In this document: positions 9,436 through 17,769 of the stretch, in pieces
How positions within the stretch are numbered: the stretch's first letter is position 1
Layout: the number at the start of each line of letters is the position of its first letter
Source of the DNA: a virus
DNA: 27,547 nt
Reading direction: 5' to 3' (one strand)
IMG/VR virus record: IMGVR_UViG_3300030118_001389
Location: 1-27,547 of that record
Notes under the pieces: generated by a model
Databases searched by the model: none
What the model saw: only the letters and a program-made list of their open reading frames with translations
Told to the model about the DNA's origin: nothing
Made by a program: the position numbers and the translations under genes

Positions 9436-9873
9436 TTATACAACCCTCGCAAATCTAATATAATCTTCATTGTTTTGATATTTTTTCATAAGTCCTTCTT
9501 CTTTCATTCCAAGCCAAACAGCAAATTTTTTTCCTAGTTCAAAATCTTTTTTTACAGCAGTTTGCAATCGCACTACTTTGTAGTTATCAATCAAAACTTC
9601 TAATCCTTTTTTAATTACTCTTGCAGAACTAATTTTATTTTGCCAAACATGATTTGATGCCATTACCCATCCCTCATAAACATTATCCCACACAGGAATT
9701 ATGCCACCACTACAAATAAATTTATCATCTTTAACAGCTGTAAAAGACATATCTTCTACTTCCAGGTTGTTTAATAATTCGTGGTAACTTTTATCTACCT
9801 GTGTAAGTTTATCGTTCATTATAGAATTGACCATACTTTGTGCATGAGCAGATCTAAATTGTATTAACTCCAT
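9436..9873 (-). CDS. gp13-like protein with GNAT acetyltransferase fold
   Basis: This 145-aa protein resembles GNAT acyltransferases: a central strand SFTAVKDDKFICSGGIIP, a helix after VIKKGLEVL, and a C-terminal strand-helix pair in which a lysine-rich KKFAVWLGMKEEG replaces the usual 'LGF' ending. In T7-like phages gp13 belongs to this fold and sits between tail tube protein B and gp14, exactly as here; T7 gp13 is 138 aa. I prefer the ATG at 9873 to a TTG at 9876, because it leaves a proper distance to the GAGGG upstream. It overlaps the preceding stop (TGATG). Whether it acetylates anything is unknown; a canonical acetyl-CoA loop (Q/RxxGxG/A) is not evident. Confidence 0.7.
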   Translation of the reverse strand: MELIQFRSAHAQSMVNSIMNDKLTQVDKSYHELLNNLEVEDMSFTAVKDDKFICSGGIIPVWDNVYEGWVMASNHVWQNKISSARVIKKGLEVLIDNYKVVRLQTAVKKDFELGKKFAVWLGMKEEGLMKKYQNNEDYIRFARVV

Positions 9874-11873
9874 CAACCCTCGTTAATAGTAATTCTTGGA
9901 TATGCTGACAATAAAGACAATGGTAATGGTTGTGTTTGTCTTACAACAACAAATCCATCTGTATTAAAATCATCAGAAAACTCAATTTGTTTGTCGCCAG
10001 TAAATAATGGAACAGGACTATTCATAGCTGCTGCACTAGAACGAAAAGGTATTCTTTCCATATTATTTACATTTGGACCAACTTCTACACCAACAGTTTC
10101 ATGTAATCGTAAAGTTACTTCATGTATTCTTTTATCTTTTGATTGTGATGTACCACCCTCTCCTCTAGACTCTACTCTCATAGTTTCAAGTAAAGATGTG
10201 TAACCAAGACCTATATGTACTTTTGTTGATGATCTTTCTAAAGTTATAGATCCATTACTAACAGTTTTATTAGGATGTGTAGATCCATCTGCAAGTATAG
10301 AAACTGATTGACCCTCTAAATGATCTAAACCAGAAATAGTTGTTGCTGCACCACCACTATAAGTAAGACCGCTATCTACAAAAAAAGCATCTTTTTGATC
10401 TGTTCCATAATCAAATAATTCTAAATGCTCTACATATCTTCTTGTAGATCCGTTTATTGTTCTTTTTGTAATTACAAAAAATTCATCTTCGTTAAGATCT
10501 GTAGGAACAGATGCAACACTTTCAACAACAGCATTACCGGAACTAAAACTACCACCCATGATATGTCTATGCCATCCAGTAACAGACTCAGCTCTAGCAT
10601 ATGTAAAACCTAATAATGTACCATCATTTCTAACACACCATAAAATACTATCTGGTTCTTGTTGGTATGCCATTTCATTAATACCACCCTCGGTAATATG
10701 TTCTGCTAATAATGTAAGATCAGTTGCTTGGTACTGATCTATATTTAAATTGTAAGTAAGTTCTCTAATTTTTCTTTTTGCTCTTTGTAAGAACATTGTA
10801 ACATTTTCAATTTGTACTGCATCTACATTTGCAGATCCATAACTAGATTGTCTTTGTATTTGTATATTCGTTGGTGTTATAGGGGATGTAGTTCCAGATG
10901 CACTTACAACAAACTCGCCACCTACTGTGCCAACAAGTAATGATCTTTGAGCAGATAAATATCTTATCGCATTAACTTTATTACTTGCAATAGAATACAC
11001 CATAGCATCCGTTGCATTTGTTCCTGTAGTAAAGTTTTCTAGTTCTGCACTTTTACTAAAAAATAATGTTTGTGGGTTATCATCTGATCCAGCAAAAACT
11101 AATCTTTGTTCAAAAAAAGTTACACAACTAGGAAACTTACCTGTTCCTGTATTAAGAGCTGGACTTGGACTACCAGTTATACTTACAGCAGAAAGTGTCC
11201 AGGATGTATGACCTGTTCTAGACAATTTTCTAATCGCATGACTTGGATGTACGATATACATTATATCAGCACTTTGTGCGAATTTGATTTCAAACAAATC
11301 AGCTGTAGGATATGGACTTGCAATTTCATAAATTCTATTTGCAACACCACCAGAAGTATAAGTTGTAAAGCTAGATGTATTTACATTTGCACCATCTACA
11401 TTTTGTAACTCAAAAGTATTTGTTGTTTTATTAGCAACCTTAAATGTTTTACCATTTACTTCTGTCATTCCGCCAACAGAAGATATAATTACATGATCGC
11501 CGTTGCTAAATCCATGAGAGCTTATACTAACAACACCTGGATTAGCTTTTGTTATTGCTGTTATTGTTTTATCTGATTCAGTTATAATACCTTGGTCTTT
11601 ATAAAATCTAATATACTGATTACCAAACTCCATTATGTATGTTTGTGTTGTCGAAAACTCAAAAGGTATTAATCTTGTTTTTGCAGAACTATCTTTTACT
11701 TCATGGACAAACTTTGTACCTGGTCGTCTTGTAGCTGCACCATGTGGATGCACAACCATGTTTTCTAATGTTTTACATCCGTTAAAATATTTTCCTACAT
11801 CTGTTCTACCATCAAGTCTTGGCGATAGTTCTCCAGCTGTAAAATTTGTAAAAGATACAGTCTGTTTAGCCAC
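9873..11873 (-). CDS. Tail tubular protein B (gp12-like tail nozzle)
   Basis: This 666-aa protein forms the tail nozzle in short-tailed phages. The N-terminus (residues 8-65, FTNFTAGELSPRLDGRTD through ENMVVHPHGAATRRPGTKFV) is the characteristic opening of the gp12-like family of marine and alphaproteobacterial podophages. The middle is rich in beta strands. T7 gp12 is 794 aa, so this is a shorter version. It begins with GTG (GTG GCT AAA CAG) overlapping the TAG stop of the preceding gene, with GAGG upstream. The order gp11-gp12-gp13 is that of T7. Confidence 0.92.
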   Translation of the reverse strand: MAKQTVSFTNFTAGELSPRLDGRTDVGKYFNGCKTLENMVVHPHGAATRRPGTKFVHEVKDSSAKTRLIPFEFSTTQTYIMEFGNQYIRFYKDQGIITESDKTITAITKANPGVVSISSHGFSNGDHVIISSVGGMTEVNGKTFKVANKTTNTFELQNVDGANVNTSSFTTYTSGGVANRIYEIASPYPTADLFEIKFAQSADIMYIVHPSHAIRKLSRTGHTSWTLSAVSITGSPSPALNTGTGKFPSCVTFFEQRLVFAGSDDNPQTLFFSKSAELENFTTGTNATDAMVYSIASNKVNAIRYLSAQRSLLVGTVGGEFVVSASGTTSPITPTNIQIQRQSSYGSANVDAVQIENVTMFLQRAKRKIRELTYNLNIDQYQATDLTLLAEHITEGGINEMAYQQEPDSILWCVRNDGTLLGFTYARAESVTGWHRHIMGGSFSSGNAVVESVASVPTDLNEDEFFVITKRTINGSTRRYVEHLELFDYGTDQKDAFFVDSGLTYSGGAATTISGLDHLEGQSVSILADGSTHPNKTVSNGSITLERSSTKVHIGLGYTSLLETMRVESRGEGGTSQSKDKRIHEVTLRLHETVGVEVGPNVNNMERIPFRSSAAAMNSPVPLFTGDKQIEFSDDFNTDGFVVVRQTQPLPLSLLSAYPRITINEG

Positions 11874-12460
11874 TATAACCTCGAATTGATAAATGTACTT
11901 GCATCAAGATCGTCTGGTGTTCCCTCAGTTGCATCTACATGACGGGCTTCTCTTAATTTTTCATCATATAAACTTACAAGTTGTCCAGCTAAAGATGTAG
12001 AAGCTGTTATTGCATAACAAAGTTCTGCTGCTAATTTTGCTGATAAAGTTTCTATCAACAAAGTATCGTATTTATTTGTGTCTGTAATTTTTGCTATGTA
12101 TATTAAAAATATTTTTGTTTCGTCAGAAAGTAATTTTCTACCCTCTATTTTAAATTTTTGTCCACTATCTAAATCACTTGATGATCCATTATGATGACCA
12201 CCTACTTTTAAAACTCTAATACAATCTGCTGGTAATGTATATTGTTTTGCATACTCATGTGTAGGTGCAGTTGTATCGGCTGCAAGTTCTACTCTTTTGA
12301 TTAAACAATTCCATGCGTGTGATCTAAAAATACTATCTCTTACAGATTCATAACGCTGATTCATTAATCTTGCGTTCTTACTATCTTCTGTCAAAGAAAT
12401 AATATTGTTAGCTCCAAGCATATTTAATGCTGAATTACATATATCTACTACACTACTCAT
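11873..12460 (-). CDS. Tail tubular protein A (gp11-like adaptor)
   Basis: This 195-aa protein matches T7 gp11 (196 aa) in length and position. The N-terminus VDICNSALNMLGANNIISL and the following NARLMNQRYESVRDSIFRSHAWNC block are typical of the head-to-tail adaptor family, which forms a dodecameric ring between the portal and the nozzle. It directly precedes the tail tubular protein B gene and overlaps it by 3 bases. Function is well supported by family resemblance and context. Confidence 0.92.
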   Translation of the reverse strand: MSSVVDICNSALNMLGANNIISLTEDSKNARLMNQRYESVRDSIFRSHAWNCLIKRVELAADTTAPTHEYAKQYTLPADCIRVLKVGGHHNGSSSDLDSGQKFKIEGRKLLSDETKIFLIYIAKITDTNKYDTLLIETLSAKLAAELCYAITASTSLAGQLVSLYDEKLREARHVDATEGTPDDLDASTFINSRL

Positions 12461-12715
12461 TTATGTCCTTTTATTTTTATTTGCAAAAGCTCTGGCTTCT
12501 GAACGGCTGGAAAATCCCCATTTTTTCAGGGCCAGTGCCAATCGGGTTGGGCGACCTTTTTTATCTTTCATTGGCCCTTTTACTCCAGAAAATCTGGCAG
12601 CAAAAGAAACACGCCTACCAGACTTTCCCGAACTTAACGGCCTTTTGACTCCAAATTTTTTTCTACCAGCTTCATTCAATCCACCAGTTTTATTTTGAAA
12701 TCTTTTTGCTACCAT
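12461..12715 (-). CDS. Small basic protein resembling DUF6321
   Basis: This 84-aa, strongly basic protein contains GGLNEAGRKKFGVKRPLSSG, a Lys/Arg/Ser core with FAARFSGVKGP, and a C-terminal RLALALKKWGF. That pattern (GGL..GR..., then a 'CARM/AARF' core, then a helix ending in KW) matches my memory of the DUF6321 family found in many marine and environmental phages. It lies one base from the tail tubular A gene. Its composition is noticeably less AT-rich than its neighbours. Function is unknown; the charge suggests nucleic-acid contact or virion packing. Confidence 0.8.
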   Translation of the reverse strand: MVAKRFQNKTGGLNEAGRKKFGVKRPLSSGKSGRRVSFAARFSGVKGPMKDKKGRPTRLALALKKWGFSSRSEARAFANKNKRT

Positions 12716-12844
12716 TTATTTTTTTCTTTTTTTCATAGCTTTTTGAATTGCAGCTGATCTTTTCTTTTCATAGCCACTCATTTTGCCATCTTTGTTCAGA
12801 TCGCCTTTTTTCATCATTTTACCTTTTTTCATTTTACCTGGCAT
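12716..12844 (-). CDS. 42-aa basic protein with an EF-hand-like loop
   Basis: ATG at 12844 opens a 42-codon frame ending directly before the next start. Most of the protein is Lys/Met-rich (MPGKMKKGKMMKKG), but residues 15-26 are DLNKDGKMSGYE, a complete 12-position EF-hand calcium loop: D1, N3, D5, G6, S9 and E12 are all in the ligand positions, although position 8 is Met instead of the usual aliphatic residue. A short helix AAIQKAMKK follows. Similar small proteins are, as I recall, common in marine phages near capsid genes. Function is unknown; metal binding is inferred from the motif only. Confidence 0.75.
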   Translation of the reverse strand: MPGKMKKGKMMKKGDLNKDGKMSGYEKKRSAAIQKAMKKRKK

Positions 12845-12845
12845 A

Positions 12846-12989
12846 CTAACCTCTCTTTTTCTTTTTAGGGAAACCAGCTTTCATATTTGCATATGCTTTT
12901 GGTGTTATTGTTGATTTGCTCTTTGGTCTTGAAATACCTTTCTTTTTTCTTGCATTAATGTTTGCATACAAGCCACGCTTTGCTGCCAT
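12846..12989 (-). CDS. 47-aa basic protein with KRGLYANI motif
   Basis: ATG at 12989 has GGAGATAA immediately upstream and opens a 47-codon frame. The protein starts MAAKRGLYANINARKKKG and ends in a run of Lys and Arg. The KRGLYANI(N/H)A(K/R) opening is one I recognise from small proteins of many podo- and siphophages, where it has no assigned function. It is the first gene after the strong terminator at 13011-13036, so it is either read through or has a weak promoter of its own. Confidence 0.8.
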   Translation of the reverse strand: MAAKRGLYANINARKKKGISRPKSKSTITPKAYANMKAGFPKKKKRG

Positions 12990-13010
12990 AATTTATCTCC
13001 TTGTTGTTAA

Positions 13011-13036
13011 AAAAAAAGGGGGATGAAAATCCCCCT
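13011..13036 (-). terminator. Rho-independent terminator after the capsid genes
   Basis: On the minus strand the 8-bp perfect stem AGGGGGAT/ATCCCCCT with a TTTC tetraloop is followed by a run of nine T. It lies 8 bases after the stop of the capsid-associated gene, so it would define the 3' end of a capsid transcript, with partial read-through into the tail genes. Confidence 0.93.
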
Positions 13037-13044
13037 ATGGTTAA

Positions 13045-13494
13045 TTATTCTACTGAGTAATAAACCCACATAGCGATAGTACCAGTTGCACTAGCACCAC
13101 CAGTTGTGATTAAAATATCAGTTGTTGCAGTAGTTCTATGAGCAATACCAGTCATAGCAGCTATTGGCGCACCCGTAGATGAACCAGCTAACATACTTTG
13201 TGTTTGCCCAGCAGCGTTCCATGTGCCTGTTACGCCGATATATCTATCGTCATCAGCTGAATCTCCAACTTTTAAAGTTACAGATCCACCTAAAGCATCA
13301 CACTTTACAACAACATCATGTATTGTTGCAAAAGCTGGAAGTCTTGCCATAGTAATATCACTACCACTAGCTAAAGATGACGCTTCATAAGTGTCGTGAA
13401 ACACTCTGATTTTGCCACCTACTTGTTCGCTACTCGCTTTTACGCTAGGAGTAGAGTCAAGATTGGTAATATTAACACCTTTTACACTTGCCAT
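13045..13494 (-). CDS. Probable capsid-associated (decoration-type) protein
   Basis: This 149-aa Gly/Ala/Thr/Ser-rich, probably all-beta protein starts MASVKGVNITNLDSTP and contains LPAFATIHDVVVKCDALGGS and LKVGDSADDDRYIG. Position directly behind the major capsid gene, a good Shine-Dalgarno (AGGAGA, 6 bases before ATG) and a strong terminator just after it indicate that it is made in large amounts with the capsid protein. I recall similar proteins next to capsid genes of marine podophages; a decoration or head-stabilising role is likely but not provable here. Confidence 0.65.
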   Translation of the reverse strand: MASVKGVNITNLDSTPSVKASSEQVGGKIRVFHDTYEASSLASGSDITMARLPAFATIHDVVVKCDALGGSVTLKVGDSADDDRYIGVTGTWNAAGQTQSMLAGSSTGAPIAAMTGIAHRTTATTDILITTGGASATGTIAMWVYYSVE

Positions 13495-13504
13495 ATTCTA
13501 TCTC

Positions 13505-14377
13505 CTATTCGTTACAAGGTATTTGGAATACCTTTTTTTCTTCCATACGAGTTGCACCAATGCTCATGCAGTAATAAACTTGTGTGCTATATGATTTATC
13601 TGCTCTTTCGCTAATTTTAGCTTGAACATCTTTACCAATAGCAAGTTTAATTGCATCTTCAGTGTATGCGAAACATAATCTGTCATCAGTATTTGATGCA
13701 TCAAAAGGTAATCTATTTGATGTTACAAATTTGAAACCAAGGAAAGTATCAATTTCGCCTTGTACTAAAGCTCGTACAGTGTTGAAGTCAGCAGAAGTAA
13801 CTGTGCTGTCGCCTAACAAATCAGAAATTTGTTGCGCTCCACATACAATGTATCTCTGTAAAGACGGGTCAACATCATTTGTGTCAAAAAATTTCTTTGC
13901 ATCTCTTAATTTAGCTAAAGTTAAACCATCAGATTGGTTTGACGTAGCAAATTTAGATGTGCTTGGTAGTGCAACAGAAGTACCACCTGTAACTCCTGTG
14001 TCAGCAGACGCATTGAAAGCTGTAATAATTACATCATCCATACTTCTGCCCATAGCAGCCGCTGCTGCTTTTGCATAAGAACTTGTTGGATCTATAAGCA
14101 TACGGATTTTATCGACATCATCAATCATATCCGCCCACTCATAGTCATCAAGACTTACTCTTCTTCGATCATGTGGAGTATCGAGCTGAGGTGTGTCTGA
14201 ATGTCTGGATAGTTTCTTTTGAGCAGCGGTTACACCAATTTGCTCAAAGAAAGCATTTTTTCCAACAATCGACTCACTATCAACTGTATCTCTCAACTTA
14301 GATCCCATTTGTTGAGAAAGCATAGTAACATTACGACTATACTGTTCTACAAATGCTGTAGTAATTTGATTAGACAT
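13505..14377 (-). CDS. Major capsid protein
   Basis: This 290-aa protein forms the icosahedral shell. It has the features of the HK97-fold capsid proteins of marine T7-like phages: N-terminal SNQITTAFVEQYSRNVTMLSQQ, followed by DTVDSESIVGKNAFFEQIG and a DDYEWADMIDDVDKIRMLIDPTS block, then the A-domain and a C-terminal strand region. It is somewhat shorter than T7 gp10A (about 345 aa). It lies between scaffold and capsid-associated genes, with AGGAG upstream and a 120-base untranslated leader that sets it apart from the otherwise packed operon, consistent with separate strong expression. Confidence 0.93.
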   Translation of the reverse strand: MSNQITTAFVEQYSRNVTMLSQQMGSKLRDTVDSESIVGKNAFFEQIGVTAAQKKLSRHSDTPQLDTPHDRRRVSLDDYEWADMIDDVDKIRMLIDPTSSYAKAAAAAMGRSMDDVIITAFNASADTGVTGGTSVALPSTSKFATSNQSDGLTLAKLRDAKKFFDTNDVDPSLQRYIVCGAQQISDLLGDSTVTSADFNTVRALVQGEIDTFLGFKFVTSNRLPFDASNTDDRLCFAYTEDAIKLAIGKDVQAKISERADKSYSTQVYYCMSIGATRMEEKKVFQIPCNE

Positions 14378-14497
14378 ACTAATCTCCTATAAGTTAAGTA
14401 TTTATGTTTGATTGATTTATCCTCACATGAGGGATCTTTCTTCATTTAAGGACTGATAGTCCATCTACTTTCAGATTGTCAGCGGAGTCTTTGCAGA
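14378..14497 (-). promoter_or_regulatory. Untranslated leader of the capsid gene with two small hairpins
   Basis: This 120-base gap between scaffold and capsid genes holds two short inverted repeats: GGACT-gat-AGTCC (14450-14462) and CCTC-acat-GAGG (14421-14432). On the minus strand both precede the AGGAG of the capsid gene. No convincing -35/-10 pair is visible. It may house a promoter that the standard consensus does not catch, a processing site, or an mRNA-stabilising leader. Confidence 0.4.
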
Positions 14498-15337
14498 TTA
14501 TTCCGACTCTATTCCCATCTTCATATTCTGAAGTTGGAAAACTTCTTTAACAGCTGCTTCATGGTTTGGATGTTTTTTATTCCAATAAGGCCCGTTAGGA
14601 TCTCCCATGATTTTGTTTATTTCTTTTTCAGCTTGATCTGGTGTCATAGCTCCAGATTCATCTTGACCACCACTAATGTTATCTTCAGAAAAACTATTCG
14701 ATAATTTTGCTAAAGATTTTACAAAACCTGGATGATTTAAAATATTAGAACCATCTGCAAGTTTTACATCTTTTAGGTCGGCGTCAAAAAATTTATTATA
14801 CATTGTGTTAGCTTTTGCGACTTCCTTATCGTAAGCTAAACCGAAATCTTTTCTTAATTGTTCTTGTGAGTTTTGTAAGCTCAATGTATTTTGTTTATCT
14901 ATTTCTTCTCTACCAGCTGTTTCTAATTGCGTATAGTAATCTAAAATACCTTGTGCTTGATGTGGTAATAAACCCATCTTATGTGCATGACCTAAAAAAT
15001 CTTTTACAGGTTGTTCACTTGCACCCTCTTGCACAGTATATTTAACATCATATTTATCAGCAGATTCTGGTACGCCAAGTTTTTGATAAACTTGTTTCCA
15101 ATCTTCTTCAGTTGCATTTTTGCCTGGAATAGCAATTTTATCTTGTCCAATCATTCTTTGTGAATGGACATAAGACTTTGCTAGTTGTCCTACATCTTGA
15201 AAACTTTGTAGTGATGACTCTCCTTGCAAATCTTCTGGTAATGTTGAAACAAAACTTTGTGGTTGTGTTTCTGTTTGAGTTTCAGTTGCAGTTTGTTCAG
15301 ACTGTTGATCTACAACAGTTGCCTGTTCTTCTGTCAT
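14498..15337 (-). CDS. Capsid assembly scaffolding protein
   Basis: This 279-aa acidic protein (many Glu and Gln at the N-terminus, residues 1-30; helical core; KKHPNHEAAVKEVFQLQ near the C-terminus) is typical of scaffolding proteins of T7-like marine phages, which guide procapsid assembly and then leave. T7 gp9 is 307 aa. It sits between portal and capsid genes as gp9 does. TAGAGGAG precedes the ATG. It overlaps the upstream small gene by 4 bases. Confidence 0.87.
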   Translation of the reverse strand: MTEEQATVVDQQSEQTATETQTETQPQSFVSTLPEDLQGESSLQSFQDVGQLAKSYVHSQRMIGQDKIAIPGKNATEEDWKQVYQKLGVPESADKYDVKYTVQEGASEQPVKDFLGHAHKMGLLPHQAQGILDYYTQLETAGREEIDKQNTLSLQNSQEQLRKDFGLAYDKEVAKANTMYNKFFDADLKDVKLADGSNILNHPGFVKSLAKLSNSFSEDNISGGQDESGAMTPDQAEKEINKIMGDPNGPYWNKKHPNHEAAVKEVFQLQNMKMGIESE

Positions 15338-15552
15338 TTTTTCTCCTCTAATAACATAGATTTTATAAATAGCGTAACAGCTCTCATACCTTCTAAATTA
15401 GCACTCACATACGGATCTTTGTCAAAAGTTGTTGTGTGTACTCCTGTTCTTTTTTCTAAATCATCTAAAACAATTTGACCCTCTTTAGAGTTAAAAGTGA
15501 TTTTATATGCTTGTTTTATTTCTTTAAGTATTTCTTCTTGTGTTTTATTCAT
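15334..15552 (-). CDS. Bbp19-like small head-region protein
   Basis: This 72-aa protein between portal and scaffold resembles the Bbp19 family: an N-terminal helix with EIKQAYKITFNSKEGQIVLDDLEKRTG, then DKDPYVSANLEGMRAVTLFIKSML. The family's hallmarks (F-x-S-x-x-G-x-x-V-L-x-D-L and a DPYxxxxxEG-R-x-V pattern) are visible. Members are found next to portal genes in podophages; their role is not known, perhaps in head assembly. It overlaps the portal gene's end by 8 bases and the scaffold start by 4. Confidence 0.8.
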   Translation of the reverse strand: MNKTQEEILKEIKQAYKITFNSKEGQIVLDDLEKRTGVHTTTFDKDPYVSANLEGMRAVTLFIKSMLLEEKK

Positions 15553-17128
15553 TAAGTGCTTTTAAAAACGGAGCAGATTGACCAGCAGATTGTGCAAGTT
15601 GTTGTGCTTGTTGTATCTCAGCTTGTTCTTGTGCTGCTTGTTGTTGTTCAGCTCTTATTTGTGCTACTTCTTGATCTGATCGTAAAACTTTTTTCGGCAC
15701 GCCTAATATGTCAGTAATGTGTTGAACAAGTTTATCACTATCAATGTAATCCATCACAGGCATTGATTGACCTAGTGGTGCAATTATTTCTAATGATCTT
15801 AATATAGCTTGTATCTCTCCAGTTCTTTGTGATCTTGCAAGCGGAGAAACATACTCAATGTCTATTGTTTGACCTTGCAAACTTTCTGGTGGAACAGGAA
15901 GCATTTTTTTACGCAGTAATATATTGAAACATCTAGTTATGAGTGGTTGCAACATCTCAGATTGCATCCTACCCAACACAGGAGCAAGCAATCTCATTTT
16001 TTCTTCGTTTCTTTGCATAACTTCTGTAGCGGTCATACGCACATCTTGTTGCATTAAGAATTGATCTACATAATATGCTTGACGAATTGCACCTCGTCTT
16101 TGTTCTTCTAAATTTATTCCAACAGGTGTGTTAGCTCCTATGTTTAATGGTTCTATTCTATCTCTACTACCAGAACGATAATAGTTTAGACCACCTGGTT
16201 GTGTTCTTACAGGCAAAACAAAACTATCATCTGGCACAAGTAAAGGTGGATCTACCATTTTTTGTGCAGCTTTGATTGTTGTTTCAGCCATTCTATTAAG
16301 CATTTTAATATCTGGCAACGCAATCATAGACGGAGATCTACCCCAGCTTTCAGCAGAAGATTTTAACCATCTAGGAATAACAAAAGGAAATTCTTCAAAA
16401 CCAGATATAGATATTATGTGGCCATCTTCGTGATCGTAGTAAATAGAAACAAATGCCATTGACTTGTTATCCATTTTGTAAGGATTAAACTGATCGTTAG
16501 GTTTTACACAATGATGTATGTCTACTTCATCATATGGATTGTCCTTTGCAATAGCTAAAATTCTTTTACCAACACCATCCCCAAATCTTTTGACAGCAGA
16601 TCGTGCAGACATTTTAAAAGATCTATGAATTGTATCAACAAATCCTTTGTCATTTTCTGCAATATAAATTTCTTTTATGTGTCTTGTTGAAAAACGAATT
16701 AATTTTTCTTCATCTTCTTCAATCATCATACAAGCTGTACCAAATACAACTAAATCAACATACAGCTCATGTACTTCTTGTTGAAAATTTGATCTATTAA
16801 GAGCAATATACATTGTTCTGGTACTTGCTTCTAACCACTCTCTACTTTCTTCATCCATGGCTAAATTTTCATCTTTAAAACGCATACTAAACCATGGTGT
16901 AGCTGCATTTGTAAGCATACCATGTAGTGATGAAGATAATAGCTCACTTGCGTGTAGGGCAGTACCATCAAATATCCTATTAGTTCTTTTATCGCCCTCG
17001 GTCCTATCAATATTTACATCAGCTTTTCTTGGTAAAACAAAATCAGCTATCTCTTGCCAATGACTTTCCCAATTTTGTCTTTTATTTTTTAACTGTGAAT
17101 ATTGATTTTGTAATTCGCTTATGTTCAT
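15545..17128 (-). CDS. Portal (head-tail connector) protein
   Basis: This 527-aa protein is a gp8-type head-tail connector (T7 gp8, 536 aa). Diagnostic stretches are NWESHWQEIADFVLPRK (residues 19-35), the RIFDGTALHASELLSSSLHG block with LTNAATPWFSMRF, a YVDLVVFGTACMMIEEDE strand, and the VDPPLLVPDDS and MTATEVMQRNEEKMRLLAPVLGR regions. The C-terminus is Gln/Ala-rich (about 490-515). It forms the dodecameric ring through which DNA is packaged and ejected. It lies between the terminase block and the scaffold gene. Confidence 0.95.
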   Translation of the reverse strand: MNISELQNQYSQLKNKRQNWESHWQEIADFVLPRKADVNIDRTEGDKRTNRIFDGTALHASELLSSSLHGMLTNAATPWFSMRFKDENLAMDEESREWLEASTRTMYIALNRSNFQQEVHELYVDLVVFGTACMMIEEDEEKLIRFSTRHIKEIYIAENDKGFVDTIHRSFKMSARSAVKRFGDGVGKRILAIAKDNPYDEVDIHHCVKPNDQFNPYKMDNKSMAFVSIYYDHEDGHIISISGFEEFPFVIPRWLKSSAESWGRSPSMIALPDIKMLNRMAETTIKAAQKMVDPPLLVPDDSFVLPVRTQPGGLNYYRSGSRDRIEPLNIGANTPVGINLEEQRRGAIRQAYYVDQFLMQQDVRMTATEVMQRNEEKMRLLAPVLGRMQSEMLQPLITRCFNILLRKKMLPVPPESLQGQTIDIEYVSPLARSQRTGEIQAILRSLEIIAPLGQSMPVMDYIDSDKLVQHITDILGVPKKVLRSDQEVAQIRAEQQQAAQEQAEIQQAQQLAQSAGQSAPFLKALNE

Positions 17129-17769
17129 TATAGTCCTAACTGATCTTTTTGTTTGTTATTTTTTGTTAAATTTAACATACCAAGATTATTTCTGTTTGAT
17201 GTAAAAGGCACACCTCTTTGTTTTGCACTAAACATTCTTGAATATTCATCTACTGCTGCTTGCGGATTGTTTGCATCAACATTAGCTGTATTTGCAGCCA
17301 TACGAAGTGGTGTATTAACAATAGCAGCACTTGGATTAATTACTGAAGCTCCAGCTAAAGCAATTGCTTTAATTCTATTTTGTTCTTCCAACATTTTTTT
17401 TGATATAGGTATAGATGACATCACACCACCAGGATTACCTGATCCCATAGCTCCTGGATCTTGCACAGCACCAGGGGTATATGATCCATATTTTATTTCA
17501 TAACCTTTTGGTGTAAGCATATAACCACCCCCACCAGTTCTTTCAGCTTGTCCGATAGAAACTAAATATTCATTTGTAACTTTACTTGCTTCTCCACCAT
17601 ATCGTATTGGGTTTTCAGCTTTTGATGCAATAAATCCACCTCTTGTAGCGGTTATACCGAGAGCTTCTTTGACAGCTTTTTTTGCTTTTTTAACTTCTGA
17701 ACTAACATTATTATTGTTATTATTGTTGTTGTTAGAACTATTGTTATTGTTGCTAGTGCTAGCTCCCAT
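17128..17769 (-). CDS. Virion-region protein with polyasparagine tract
   Basis: This 213-aa protein is unidentified. Residues 7-21 are 13 Asn broken by two Ser (4 Asn, 2 Ser, 9 Asn), encoded by mixed AAC/AAT codons. The middle has GGGGYMLTPKGYEIKYG and a Gly/Pro-rich segment, and the C-terminus has many Asn. The gene shares one base with the portal start (stop and start overlap at 17128) and directly follows the 72-aa gene. Position suggests a head or packaging accessory. Homopolymeric Asn could be a flexible linker. The tract may vary between strains. Confidence 0.7.
   Translation of the reverse strand: MGASTSNNNNSSNNNNNNNNNVSSEVKKAKKAVKEALGITATRGGFIASKAENPIRYGGEASKVTNEYLVSIGQAERTGGGGYMLTPKGYEIKYGSYTPGAVQDPGAMGSGNPGGVMSSIPISKKMLEEQNRIKAIALAGASVINPSAAIVNTPLRMAANTANVDANNPQAAVDEYSRMFSAKQRGVPFTSNRNNLGMLNLTKNNKQKDQLGL

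Noticed and set aside
12405-12698. Plus-strand open frames opposite the tail tubular A and DUF6321-like genes
   Set aside because: No start signal, and the minus-strand frames here encode recognisable conserved proteins.
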